DNA from: an uncultured Paracoccaceae bacterium
GTDB taxonomy: Bacteria > Pseudomonadota > Alphaproteobacteria > Rhodobacterales > Rhodobacteraceae
Direction: 5' to 3'
NCBI GenBank assembly: GCA_937916485.1
Contig: CALFSV010000225.1
Location: forward strand, 1-32,510
DNA: 32,510 bases
Shown here: positions 15,398 to 24,381 of the stretch, one piece after another
How positions within the stretch are numbered: the stretch's first letter is position 1
Layout: every line of letters starts with the position of its first letter
The notes under the pieces: model-generated
What the model saw: the letters and a program-made list of their open reading frames with translations, nothing else
Databases searched by the model: none
What the model was told of the DNA's origin: nothing
Program-made: the position numbers and the translations under genes

Positions 15398-17877
15398 GAC
15401 CGGGCCCTCTCAATGGCCGCCAGGATCTTTTCGGCCGTCGCCGGGGCGACCAGGGCGGGATAGCCCGGCCCACAGGCCGACACGGCATTGGACAGCGCCA
15501 GAAAGGCCGAAATGCCGAGCATGAAGGGCGGCTCACCCACCGCTTTGGACCTGTAGACCGTTTCGGCCTTGTTGGGCGCATCCCAAAGGGCCACGTTGAA
15601 GATATCGGGCCGGTCCGAACAGGCCGGTATCTTGTAGGTTGAGGGGGCGTGGGTGCGCAGGCGGCCCTTGTCGTCCCAGACAAGCTCTTCGGTCGTTAGC
15701 CAGCCCGCGCCCTGCACATAGCCCCCTTCGACCTGGCCGATGTCGAGGGCCGGGTTCAGGCTGGCACCGGCATCATGCAGGATGTCGGCGCGCAGGATCC
15801 GGTTTTCGCCGGTCAAAGTATCGATCACCACTTCTGTGACCGCCGCGCCATGGGCAAAGTAGTAGAAGGGACGGCCTTCGCCCTTGATCCGGTCCCAGAC
15901 GATGTCCGGGGTCTTGTAGAAGCCCGTGGCCGAAAGGCTGACCCGGTTCATATAGGCGGTCTGTGCGGCTTCGGCAAAGGACAGGACGGTGCCGCCCACC
16001 GTGACCTTGCCATCCGCAAAGCGAACGCTGGCGGGATCGGACTGATGCAGTTCGGCCAGGCAGGCGGCGATGCGGTCGCGGATCGTATCACAGGCGGCCT
16101 GGGCTGCCATGCCGTTCAGATCGGAGCCCGACGAAGCCGCCGTGGCAGAGGTGTTGGGCACCTTGCCGGTATCGGTTGCCGTGATCTTTACCGCTGAAGG
16201 GTCAATGCCGAACCGGCTGGCCGCCACCTGGGCCACCTTCTGGAACAGGCCCTGGCCCATTTCAGTGCCACCGTGATTCAGATGGACTGAACCGTCCTGA
16301 TAGACATGAACAAGTGCCCCGGCCTGGTTGAGATGGGTCAGTGTGAACGAGATGCCAAACTTCACCGGTGAAAAGGCAATGCCCCGCTTCAGGACCGTCT
16401 GCCCGGCGTTCCATGCGGCAATAGCCTCGCGGCGCTGGGCAAAGTCGGACGACGTCAGCAAGGCCTCGGTCATCTCGTGAAGGGCAAAATCGGTGACCTC
16501 CATAGCATAAGGGGTCGTATTGGCCGGACGCATCCGGCCCCTGGGCGAATGCTCCGCTCTGTAGCGGACCGCTCCGCCACTACTGCCGCCACCACGGACC
16601 CCCGTAAGGGGCTGGGCTGTCCCGGGGAGGGGCGTGCTGTGCTGAGGCGTATCGGGCGTCTGGTTCTTCGGATTGGAAGTATCCTCGGGGGGGCGCAAAG
16701 CGCGGGGGGCAGACAGCCCCCCTCCAAGCGGTGCCATCGGAGCATAATAGTTGATCTTGCGGACCTCGACCGGATCTAGGCCAAGGTGATGGGCCAGGTG
16801 ATCGATTGCCGCCTCCATGCCGAGCATGCCCTGCGGTCCGCCAAAGCCCCGATAGGCTGTAGCCGACTGGGTGTTGGTGCGCAGGCGGTGCGACGTGATG
16901 CGGGCGGCCGGCAGCAGGTAGGCGTTGTCGGCATGCAGCATCGCCCGGTCTGCTACTGGCAGGGACAGGTCCATCGCCCAGCCGCACCGGGTGTAATGGG
17001 TGAAATCGACAGCCAGAATGCGGCCCTCGGCATCATGCCCGATGTCATAGTCGATCCGGAAATCATGGCGTTTGCCTGTGATGATCATGTCGTCGTCGCG
17101 ATCATAGCGCATCTTGCAGGGTCGGCCGGTGATCCGGGCGGCGACGGAACAGGCTATGGCCAACGCATTGCCCTGGCTTTCCTTGCCGCCAAAGCCTCCG
17201 CCCATGCGGCGGACCTCGCAGCGGACAGCATGCATTGGCAGGTCAAGGGCCTCGGCGACCTTGTGCTGGATCTCGGTCGGGTGCTGGGTTGAGGAATGGA
17301 TGACCATGTCCCCTCCCTCCTGGGGCAGGGCAAGGGCGGCCTGGCCTTCCAGGTAAAAGTGCTCCTGCCCGCCCATCTCCAGGCTGCCGGACAGGCGTAG
17401 GGGCGCTGCGGCCATCGCGGTGTCGACATCGCCTTTGGTCCAGATCCGGGGGCCGTCCTCGAATCGGCTGTCTGCCGCCAACGCGGCCTCGATGGTCAGG
17501 ATTGGCCGCTCTTCCTCATAGTCCACCCGGCCAAGGGCGGCCGCCCGCCGGGCCGCCCCATGGCTGGTCGCCACCACCAGAAACAGCTGCTGACCAACGT
17601 AGTGGACGGTCCCGTCGGACAAAAGGGGCTCGTCATGGTTGGACGGAGAGCAATCGCAAGGCCCGGGCAGGTCCTGCGCGGTGAGGACCGCAACAACGCC
17701 CTCAGCCTGCCGGACCGGCTCAAGGTCCATAGCGACGATCCGGCCACGGGCAACCGTGGACAGCCCAAAGGCCAAATGCAGGGTTCCCTGCGGCGTGGGG
17801 ATGTCGTCGACGTAGCGGGCCTGGCCGGTCACATGCAGCGGGGCGGCATCATGAGGCAGGGGGCGGGCGACAGTCAT
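15394..17877 (-). CDS. xdhB: Xanthine dehydrogenase, molybdopterin-binding subunit XdhB
   Basis: This catalytic subunit oxidises hypoxanthine to xanthine and xanthine to urate at the molybdenum centre. Molybdopterin-binding signatures are present: [39 protein letters not shown] and [14 protein letters not shown]. The catalytic glutamate is Glu782 in [10 protein letters not shown]. At 827 residues it is about 50 longer than Rhodobacter capsulatus XdhB (777, from memory). The excess maps to residues 381-452, between INYYAP and NTTPYAM, where low-complexity Pro/Gly/Arg sequence encoded by hairpin-rich DNA replaces a short linker. Reading frame and motifs on both sides are intact, so the enzyme is probably active. 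It overlaps xdhA and xdhC by 4 nt each. Confidence 0.94.
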   Translation of the reverse strand: MTVARPLPHDAAPLHVTGQARYVDDIPTPQGTLHLAFGLSTVARGRIVAMDLEPVRQAEGVVAVLTAQDLPGPCDCSPSNHDEPLLSDGTVHYVGQQLFLVVATSHGAARRAAALGRVDYEEERPILTIEAALAADSRFEDGPRIWTKGDVDTAMAAAPLRLSGSLEMGGQEHFYLEGQAALALPQEGGDMVIHSSTQHPTEIQHKVAEALDLPMHAVRCEVRRMGGGFGGKESQGNALAIACSVAARITGRPCKMRYDRDDDMIITGKRHDFRIDYDIGHDAEGRILAVDFTHYTRCGWAMDLSLPVADRAMLHADNAYLLPAARITSHRLRTNTQSATAYRGFGGPQGMLGMEAAIDHLAHHLGLDPVEVRKINYYAPMAPLGGGLSAPRALRPPEDTSNPKNQTPDTPQHSTPLPGTAQPLTGVRGGGSSGGAVRYRAEHSPRGRMRPANTTPYAMEVTDFALHEMTEALLTSSDFAQRREAIAAWNAGQTVLKRGIAFSPVKFGISFTLTHLNQAGALVHVYQDGSVHLNHGGTEMGQGLFQKVAQVAASRFGIDPSAVKITATDTGKVPNTSATAASSGSDLNGMAAQAACDTIRDRIAACLAELHQSDPASVRFADGKVTVGGTVLSFAEAAQTAYMNRVSLSATGFYKTPDIVWDRIKGEGRPFYYFAHGAAVTEVVIDTLTGENRILRADILHDAGASLNPALDIGQVEGGYVQGAGWLTTEELVWDDKGRLRTHAPSTYKIPACSDRPDIFNVALWDAPNKAETVYRSKAVGEPPFMLGISAFLALSNAVSACGPGYPALVAPATAEKILAAIERARS
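16522..16737 (-). repeat. 72-codon hairpin-rich insert inside xdhB
   Basis: This segment encodes XdhB residues 381-452, which related enzymes largely lack. It carries a G6C/GC6 hairpin (16704-16722), an adjacent GCGC-AAA-GCGC palindrome (16693-16703) and shorter palindromes around 16550-16580. The nearby AGGATACTTCC on the coding strand resembles the end of intergenic hairpin repeats I recall from Rhodobacterales. No second copy is visible in this window. Confidence 0.6.
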
Positions 17878-19265
17878 GGCTGCACCTCCAGCACTGACAC
17901 CAGCTCGCCAGCAAGGTCGGCCCGGTAACGCCGCAACAGGTTTCGGGCTACGTCAAGACGGTAGGTGGCAGAGGCACGCATGTCGGTGAGGGGGGCAAAA
18001 TCCTTGGCAAAGGCGGGCAATGCGGCCTCGACCGTGGCCGCGTCCCACGTCTTGCCGACCAGGGCGGCCTCAACGACAGACGCCCTCTTGGGAATGCCGG
18101 CCATGCCACCAAAGGCGATCCTTGCCGCCTGCACCATGCCTCCCTCAATTGTCAGGTTGAAGCAGCCGCAAACTGCCGAGATGTCCTGATCGAACCGCTT
18201 GGAAATCTTGTAGCACCGCAAATCCGGCGCGGCATGGGGGATGGTGATCGCCTCGATAAACTCCCCCGCTGCCCGGTCCTGCTTGCCATAGTCGAGGAAA
18301 AAGGCCTCGACAGGCAGTTGTCGGCGGGTGTCGCCCTTGCGCAGATGCAGCGTGGCGCCAAGCGCAATCAGGGCAGGCGCATTGTCCCCGATGGGTGATC
18401 CGTTGGCAATGGACCCGCCGATGGTCGCGGCATTGCGGACCTGGACCGACCCATAGCGCCGGATGAGTTCAGCGTAGGAAGGATGAGTTGCAGCAATCGC
18501 CTCGCGCAGGCTGGTCATTGTCACACCGGCCCCAATGCGCAGGACATCGCCCTCTTGGGTGATTGTCTGAAGATCGGTGCAACGGTTGAGAAAGGCCACC
18601 GGGCCGAGGTTGCGAAACTGCTTTGTGACCCAAAGGCCCACATCCGTGGCCCCCGCGATCAGCGTGGCGTCCGGGTTGTCCAGATACCAGCGGGCCAGCG
18701 CATCGGAGGAGGTCGGGCAGTAAGGTGGGTCTTGACCCACCGACGCCTCAGGGGTGGGTGGGTCAAGACCCACCTTACCGGCATCGGCCAGCATCCAGTC
18801 GGGGACCGGCGTCCCTTCGATCGCCTCGGCGGCCCGCACGATGGGGGCATATCCGGTACAGCGGCACAGATTGCCCGCCAGTTGATCATCGTGGTCGTGG
18901 CGTCCGTTCAGATGGGCCACCGCCATGGAGACCACAAAGCCTGGCGTGCAGAACCCGCATTGGGACCCGTGTTTGGCCACCATGGCCTCTTGCGCCGGAT
19001 GCATCTGGCCGTCGGGACCGGCGATGCCTTCGACAGTGCGGACGGCCTTTCCGGCCAGCTGCGGCAGGAACAGGATGCAGGCGTTCAGCGCCCGGCTTCC
19101 GTCGGCATCGGTCACGATGACGGTGCAGGCGCCGCAATCACCCTCGTTGCACCCTTCTTTGGTGCCGCACAGGCCACGCTTTTCGCGCAGCCAGTCCAGA
19201 AGGGTCCCTGTTGCCCCGCTTTCGGCGCGCACAGTCTCTCCGTTCAGAAGAAACGTGATCTCCAT
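17874..19265 (-). CDS. xdhA: Xanthine dehydrogenase, iron-sulfur/FAD subunit XdhA
   Basis: The 463-residue subunit carries electrons from the molybdenum centre to NAD. Residues 1-75 form a plant-ferredoxin-type [2Fe-2S] domain with Cys39, Cys44, Cys47 and Cys63. Residues 76-150 hold the second cluster with Cys103, Cys106, Cys134 and Cys136. From about 185 to 350 lies the FAD domain ([38 protein letters not shown]), then the CO-dehydrogenase flavoprotein C-terminal domain with [15 protein letters not shown]. The linker between cluster and FAD domains, residues 163-183, is encoded by an inverted repeat copied elsewhere in the window. The total length equals R. capsulatus XdhA (about 462), so repeat sequence seems to have replaced the linker. 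It is the first gene of the run. Confidence 0.95.
   Translation of the reverse strand: MEITFLLNGETVRAESGATGTLLDWLREKRGLCGTKEGCNEGDCGACTVIVTDADGSRALNACILFLPQLAGKAVRTVEGIAGPDGQMHPAQEAMVAKHGSQCGFCTPGFVVSMAVAHLNGRHDHDDQLAGNLCRCTGYAPIVRAAEAIEGTPVPDWMLADAGKVGLDPPTPEASVGQDPPYCPTSSDALARWYLDNPDATLIAGATDVGLWVTKQFRNLGPVAFLNRCTDLQTITQEGDVLRIGAGVTMTSLREAIAATHPSYAELIRRYGSVQVRNAATIGGSIANGSPIGDNAPALIALGATLHLRKGDTRRQLPVEAFFLDYGKQDRAAGEFIEAITIPHAAPDLRCYKISKRFDQDISAVCGCFNLTIEGGMVQAARIAFGGMAGIPKRASVVEAALVGKTWDAATVEAALPAFAKDFAPLTDMRASATYRLDVARNLLRRYRADLAGELVSVLEVQP
18720..18778. repeat. Perfect 22-nt inverted repeat inside xdhA; repeat family A
   Basis: The arms 18720-18741 and 18757-18778 are exact inverse copies separated by 15 nt, and each arm is itself nearly palindromic around GGTGGGTC-TT-GACCCACC. 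The right arm equals 9623-9644. On the xdhA strand it is read as [13 protein letters not shown] then VGQDPPYC, so the two arms encode the related peptides VGLDPP and VGQDPP. Confidence 0.9.
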
Positions 19266-19536
19266 ATTCGAGAACCTGCCGCCTTACCGTATGTTTGGGG
19301 CTACTGCCCGATCGATGCGGCGTAGATCGGGCGCCCCGTCCGGGCAAACTGAGTCCGGTTTGGCTGATGAAACCCTGATGACTGCCCCTTGGCAAGCCAT
19401 TTTCGCACCCATCTGGCTGCGACAAGCAACCCTGTAAGGTGTGCAACGCGCACCCAACGATTGTGCGCCGCGATTATCCGCCGCGATCACCCTGTTGCCC
19501 CTTGCCCCGCCCTCGCCCCAAGATACTGTGGTCGGC
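19266..19536. other. Divergent intergenic region between xdhA and dnaE
   Basis: This 271-bp gap must carry the promoters for the xdh run and for dnaE. I found no long inverted repeat, repeat-family copy or confident promoter boxes. The dnaE frame is open through part of it, but I judge that to be non-coding. Confidence 0.4.
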
Positions 19537-22500
19537 ATGACATCAGAGCCCCGATTCATCCACCTGCGCGTCCATACCGAATACTCCCTTCTGGAGGGGG
19601 CGGTGCCGGTCAAGAAACTGCCCGGACTTGCTGCCGCCGCGCATATGCCGGCCGTCGCCATCACCGACACCAACAACATGTTCGCCGCGCTGGAGTTTTC
19701 CGAAGGCGCGGCCAAGGCCGGAATTCAACCGATCATCGGCTGTCAGCTCAGCCTGACCTACCTGCCGCCCGAGCCCGGAAAACGGCCAGAGCCACCGGCC
19801 CCGCTGGTGCTGCTCGCCCAGTCCGAGGCGGGCTACATGAACCTGATGAAGCTCAATTCCTGCGAGTATCTCGACGCAGGGGGAGAGTTGCCACAGGTCA
19901 GTCTTGATCAGCTTGCCACCTATTCAGAGGGTCTGATCTGCCTGACCGGTGGCCCCGACGGGCCGGTGGGCCGGTTGTTGCGCGCCGGGCAAGGCCCCAA
20001 GGCGCAGGCCCTGATGACCCGGCTTGCCACGATCTACCCCGACCGGCTGTATGTGGAGCTGCAACGCCACCCCGGCGACGGCGGTCTGCCCGAGGCAGAG
20101 CGCCTGACCGAACAGGGGCATGTCGAAATGGCCTATGCCATGGACTTGCCGCTGGTGGCCACGAATGACGTCTACTTCCCCAAGGCCGCCCTTTATGAGG
20201 CCCACGACGCCCTCCTGTGCATCGCCGACGGGGCCTATGTCGACCAGCAGGAACCCCGCCGCCGCCTTACCCCGCAGCACTATTTCAAAAGCCCGCGCGA
20301 AATGGCGACGCTGTTTGCCGACTTGCCCGAGGCGATCGAGAACACGGTCGAGATTGCCCGCCGCTGCGCTTTTCGCGCCCGCAAGCGCAACCCGATCCTT
20401 CCCAAGTTCGCCGATGACGAGGTTGAGGAACTGCGTCGACAGGCCCGGGCCGGGCTTGCGGACAGGCTTGCCGTCATCCCCCATGCCGCCCCGGTCGAGG
20501 ATTACGAAAAGCGCCTCGAGTTTGAGTTGGGCATCATCGAGAAGATGGGCTTTCCCGGCTACTTCCTGATCGTGGCTGACTTCATCAAATGGGCCAAGGA
20601 TCAGGCCATTCCCGTTGGACCGGGCCGGGGCTCGGGTGCCGGCAGCCTTGTGGCCTATGCCCTCACCATCACCGACCTTGATCCCCTGCGCTATTCGCTT
20701 CTGTTCGAGCGGTTCTTGAACCCCGAACGAGTGTCCATGCCTGACTTTGACATCGACTTCTGCATGGACCGGCGCGAAGAGGTGATCCGCTACGTTCAGG
20801 AAAAATATGGCCGCGACAAGGTTGGCCAGATCATCACCTTTGGGGCGTTGCTGTCCAAGGCCGCCGTCCGCGACGTGGGCAGGGTTCTGCAAATGCCCTA
20901 CGGACAGGTTGATCGCCTCTCCAAGATGATCCCGGTCGAGGGGGTCAAACCGGTCAGCATCGAAAAGGCCCTCGCCGACGAACCCCGGTTGCGCGAAGAG
21001 GCCAAGAACGAAGAAGTCGTTAATCGTCTGCTGACCTACGCCCAGCAGGTCGAGGGGCTTTTGCGCAACGCCTCGACCCACGCTGCGGGCGTTGTGATCG
21101 GCGACCGGCCCCTCGACGAGCTGGTTCCGCTTTACCAGGATCCCCGCTCTGACATGCCCGCGACCCAGTTCAACATGAAATGGGTCGAACAGGCGGGGCT
21201 GGTCAAATTCGACTTTCTCGGCCTCAAAACCCTGACGGTGATCCAGAATGCGGTCGATCTGATCAAGACTGCCGGCCGCACCCTGAATGTTGCGGCCGAT
21301 GGCACGGTCCTGTATCAGCCTCCCCAAGGGTTTGAGTATGACATCGGGGCGATCCCGCTGGATGACGCCAAGTCATACGAACTTTATGCCGCCGCCAAGA
21401 CGGTCGCCGTGTTTCAGGTGGAAAGTTCGGGCATGATGGATGCCCTCAAGCGGATGAAACCGACCTGCATCGAGGACATCGTGGCCCTTGTGGCCCTTTA
21501 TCGTCCCGGCCCGATGGAGAATATTCCAACCTATTGCGAGGTGAAGAACGGCCTCAAGGAACTGGAATCGATCCACCCGTCGATTGATCATATCCTCAAG
21601 GAAACCCAGGGCATCATCGTCTATCAGGAACAGGTGATGGAGATCGCCCAGGTCATGGCCGGCTATTCGCTGGGCGGCGCCGACCTGTTGCGTCGGGCGA
21701 TGGGTAAGAAGATCGCCGAGGAAATGGCCAAGGAGCGTCCAAAGTTCGAGGACGGGGCCAAGGCCAACGGGGTCGAGCCCAAGAAGGCCCGTGAGGTCTT
21801 TGACCTTCTCGAAAAATTCGCCAACTACGGCTTTAACAAAAGCCACGCGGCGGCCTATGCGGTGGTCAGCTACCAGACCGCATGGCTCAAGGCGAACCAT
21901 CCGGTGGAATTCATGGCCGGTGTCATGAACTGCGATATCCATCTGACTGACAAGCTTGGGGTTTACTTTCAGGAGGTCAAGAAGGGCCTTGGCCTTGAGT
22001 ATATTCCGCCCTGTGTGAACCGGTCCGATGCCACCTTTACCGTGGCCGAAGGCAAGCTGGTCTATGCGCTGGGCGCCCTCAAGAATGTCGGGGTCGAGGC
22101 GATGCGCCTGATCGTAGCCGGGCGCGGTGACAAGCCGTTTGCCACGCTCTTTGATCTGGCCCGCCGCGTCGACCTCAAGCGTGTCGGCAAACGTCCCCTT
22201 GAGATGCTTGCCCGGGCGGGTGGCTTCGATGTGCTGGATGCCAATCGCAGGCGGGTTTTTGACAGTCTTGATGCCCTTGTGGCCTATTCTGCGGCAGTCC
22301 ATGAGCAGAAAAGTTCAAGTCAGGTTAGCCTGTTTGGAGAGGCCGGCGAAGATCTGCCAGAGCCGCGTATGGCCGGAACGCCGGATTGGGTGCCAGCCGA
22401 ACGGCTATCGGAAGAGTTCAAGGCGGTCGGCTTCTACCTGTCCGGGCATCCACTTGACGATTACCTTGCCCCGCTCAAACGGAAGGGCGTTCTGTCGTTG

Positions 22501-23037
22501 GACGAGGTCACGGCCAAGGCGGCCAAGGGCGCCTGCATCGAAAAGATGGCGGGAACCGTGGCCGGACGTCAGGAACGCAAGTCGGCCCGAGGCAACAGGT
22601 TCGCCTTTGTCCAACTGTCTGATCCGACAGGGCAATACGAGGTGACGATGTTTTCGGACACTCTTGAACTTGCCCGCGAACATCTGGAAGTCGGCTCGCA
22701 GGTCGTCATCCAGGTCGAGGCAACGATGGAGTCTGAACAGCTCAAGCTTTTGGGTCGTTCCGTCACGCCGATCGACACGATCGTTGCCGATGCGGGGTCA
22801 ATCGGGCTGCGCATCTTTGTCGAACAGGTCCAAGCCGTCAGCCAAGTCGCCGGTGTCCTGGAGCGTGCCGCCCGCGACGGTGTAAGGGGGGGAAAGGGTC
22901 CGATCCTGATCAACCTGATGGACGCAGGCCTTCCCGGCGAAGTCGAGATTGATTGTGGAGTAGAGTTTCCGGTTACCCCCCAGATCAAGGGGGCTCTGCG
23001 CTCGCTCGAAGGGGTGATCGAGGTCGAAGAGGTCTGA
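19537..23037 (+). CDS. dnaE: DNA polymerase III subunit alpha
   Basis: This 1166-residue protein is the replicative polymerase of the C family. The N-terminal PHP domain begins HLRVHTEYSLLEGA. The catalytic palm shows GPGRGSGAGSLVAYAL followed by PDFDIDFCMDRREEVI, with the active-site aspartates Asp403, Asp405 and Asp407 region. The fingers and helix-hairpin-helix follow (NYGFNKSHAAAYAVVSYQTAWLKANHPVEFM). QVSLF at residues 929-933 is a sliding-clamp-binding motif, and an OB fold follows (MAGTVAGRQERKSARGNRFAF). Length matches DnaE1 rather than the shorter damage-inducible DnaE2. I start at ATG 19537, which begins the PHP domain; an in-frame GTG at 19528 is an alternative. The ribosome binding site is weak. 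Confidence 0.95.
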   Translation: MTSEPRFIHLRVHTEYSLLEGAVPVKKLPGLAAAAHMPAVAITDTNNMFAALEFSEGAAKAGIQPIIGCQLSLTYLPPEPGKRPEPPAPLVLLAQSEAGYMNLMKLNSCEYLDAGGELPQVSLDQLATYSEGLICLTGGPDGPVGRLLRAGQGPKAQALMTRLATIYPDRLYVELQRHPGDGGLPEAERLTEQGHVEMAYAMDLPLVATNDVYFPKAALYEAHDALLCIADGAYVDQQEPRRRLTPQHYFKSPREMATLFADLPEAIENTVEIARRCAFRARKRNPILPKFADDEVEELRRQARAGLADRLAVIPHAAPVEDYEKRLEFELGIIEKMGFPGYFLIVADFIKWAKDQAIPVGPGRGSGAGSLVAYALTITDLDPLRYSLLFERFLNPERVSMPDFDIDFCMDRREEVIRYVQEKYGRDKVGQIITFGALLSKAAVRDVGRVLQMPYGQVDRLSKMIPVEGVKPVSIEKALADEPRLREEAKNEEVVNRLLTYAQQVEGLLRNASTHAAGVVIGDRPLDELVPLYQDPRSDMPATQFNMKWVEQAGLVKFDFLGLKTLTVIQNAVDLIKTAGRTLNVAADGTVLYQPPQGFEYDIGAIPLDDAKSYELYAAAKTVAVFQVESSGMMDALKRMKPTCIEDIVALVALYRPGPMENIPTYCEVKNGLKELESIHPSIDHILKETQGIIVYQEQVMEIAQVMAGYSLGGADLLRRAMGKKIAEEMAKERPKFEDGAKANGVEPKKAREVFDLLEKFANYGFNKSHAAAYAVVSYQTAWLKANHPVEFMAGVMNCDIHLTDKLGVYFQEVKKGLGLEYIPPCVNRSDATFTVAEGKLVYALGALKNVGVEAMRLIVAGRGDKPFATLFDLARRVDLKRVGKRPLEMLARAGGFDVLDANRRRVFDSLDALVAYSAAVHEQKSSSQVSLFGEAGEDLPEPRMAGTPDWVPAERLSEEFKAVGFYLSGHPLDDYLAPLKRKGVLSLDEVTAKAAKGACIEKMAGTVAGRQERKSARGNRFAFVQLSDPTGQYEVTMFSDTLELAREHLEVGSQVVIQVEATMESEQLKLLGRSVTPIDTIVADAGSIGLRIFVEQVQAVSQVAGVLERAARDGVRGGKGPILINLMDAGLPGEVEIDCGVEFPVTPQIKGALRSLEGVIEVEEV

Positions 23038-23119
23038 CCCTCTGGCCGCGCTTTCCACAAAAATGGACGGTCATCGGATTTTTTGTTAATCTCTCGCTCG
23101 GGGAACGGTGGGAGAGAAC

Positions 23120-24043
23120 ATGTTTTTTGGACATGCAGCCAGACGGCTGGCGTTTACGCTTGCGCTTCCTTTGGCCCTCGGTGCCTGCGCAGATCCCCTT
23201 TTGGGGCTGGACCGGCTGTCCGAAGTCAGCCTTCCCGAGGATGCAAATGCGGCAGCGCTTGCGCCCCCTTCGGCAGAGCAATCGGCAGCCCCGGGTTTTC
23301 TAAGCCGCGTTCTTGATCGCACGCTGGGGCAGGGGCCTGGCCTGCTGCCCGCTTCAGTCGACTCGTCGGGTGAAGCCGGCACGCCCGAACCGGGACCGGA
23401 CGATGACAATGCCGCGGCAGATGGCACAGACGCGCCACTTGATTTGGAGGACGCACCGCCTGAGGACGAAGTGGCGGGAGTGCCCGCCCGGAGGGGATTT
23501 GTCGCTTTCCTGAGCCGCCTTGCCCCGTCACCGGCCTCTGCCCGCAACGCCACCCCCGGCGAGGCGGGTGATTTGGCGGGTTCTTCTCTGGATCTGGCCC
23601 AAGACGAAGTGGCGGTCGTCTGTAGCATCAGCGCCCGTTCCCTCGGGACGGTTGTCGGGCAGGCCTCCGGGTACACTATCCATGACAGCAACACGGCCTC
23701 GGTCGTGCCGCGGCCCCACTATGTCACCGGTTTTTCCGATGGCTGCGCCCGCCGGTTTCGGGCCGCACTTATTCTTTTTGGAGATGTCGGAACGCATGAA
23801 GTCATCCGCTACAGCGAAGGGACCGAGGATCTTCCCTTTACCGCAACCGACACAGCCTATGAGGATATCAAGCGCCGTGTATGCGGTGTCGGTAGGGGGC
23901 AACCCTGTGGCGCGGCGCTTGACCGGTTGGCCGTGACTACGACGTTTCTTACGGTATACGAGACCTTTGGCACCAATGCAGAATGGGCCAAAGTCCTGCT
24001 GTCAGGTGGGGAACTGATTGCCATAGCCAGCAAGGGCAGCTGA
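23120..24043 (+). CDS. Lipoprotein of unknown function
   Basis: The 307-residue protein opens with a lipoprotein signal peptide, FGHAARRLAFTLALPLALGAC, whose lipobox LGAC gives a lipidated Cys followed by Ala and Asp. A Pro/Asp/Ala-rich, probably disordered stretch occupies residues 30-150. The C-terminal 140 residues look folded and contain four Cys (AVVCSISARSLG, FSDGCARRFRAAL, RRVCGVGRGQPCG) that could pair in the periplasm. I do not recognise the domain. The ATG at 23120 has GGGAG 5 nt upstream; a GTG at 23108 adds four residues. It lies 82 bp after dnaE and 3 bp from the convergent SlyX gene. Confidence 0.75.
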   Translation: MFFGHAARRLAFTLALPLALGACADPLLGLDRLSEVSLPEDANAAALAPPSAEQSAAPGFLSRVLDRTLGQGPGLLPASVDSSGEAGTPEPGPDDDNAAADGTDAPLDLEDAPPEDEVAGVPARRGFVAFLSRLAPSPASARNATPGEAGDLAGSSLDLAQDEVAVVCSISARSLGTVVGQASGYTIHDSNTASVVPRPHYVTGFSDGCARRFRAALILFGDVGTHEVIRYSEGTEDLPFTATDTAYEDIKRRVCGVGRGQPCGAALDRLAVTTTFLTVYETFGTNAEWAKVLLSGGELIAIASKGS

Positions 24044-24046
24044 GGA

Positions 24047-24250
24047 TCACCAGTGCGGCGGGGGCTGGTCAGCCATGGGTGCCATCTCGCCGCCCGCCAC
24101 CTCACGCTCGGCCTCTCGCTCCATCAGCATGGTGACGCGGCGGGTCAGCACGGCAATCTCGCGTTCTTGCCGAGCGACGATGTCGGACAGATCCTCAACC
24201 GTGCGGATAAGGTGGGCGAGGCGTTCTTCATATGCGGTCAAATCGGTCAT
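24047..24250 (-). CDS. slyX: SlyX-family protein
   Basis: The 67-residue protein is almost entirely a predicted coiled coil (ERLAHLIRTVEDLSDIVARQEREIAVLTRRV) followed by a short Pro-rich end finishing in QPPPHW, which is the SlyX layout including its typical PPPHY/W terminus. The family's role is unclear. The start at 24250 gives the expected length. It diverges from hisS across 131 bp. Confidence 0.85.
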   Translation of the reverse strand: MTDLTAYEERLAHLIRTVEDLSDIVARQEREIAVLTRRVTMLMEREAEREVAGGEMAPMADQPPPHW

Positions 24251-24381
24251 AGGTACACCAAGCCACTTGTGCGCCCCTGTGCAAGAGATTTCTTGCGAAT
24301 GCCCCTTGCCCCGCCTCTGACATTGCCCTCTTGCCGGGACGAGGGTAAACGCAGCCCGAACCACCCAAGGCAGGACAGACC

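Noticed and set aside
18720..18778. An intragenic transcription terminator
   Set aside because: There is no T-run after either arm on the xdhA strand, and the downstream genes overlap, so termination here would silence the whole run.
19441..19536. A longer N-terminus for DnaE
   Set aside because: The extra residues precede the PHP domain start, are not family-like and lack a ribosome binding site.
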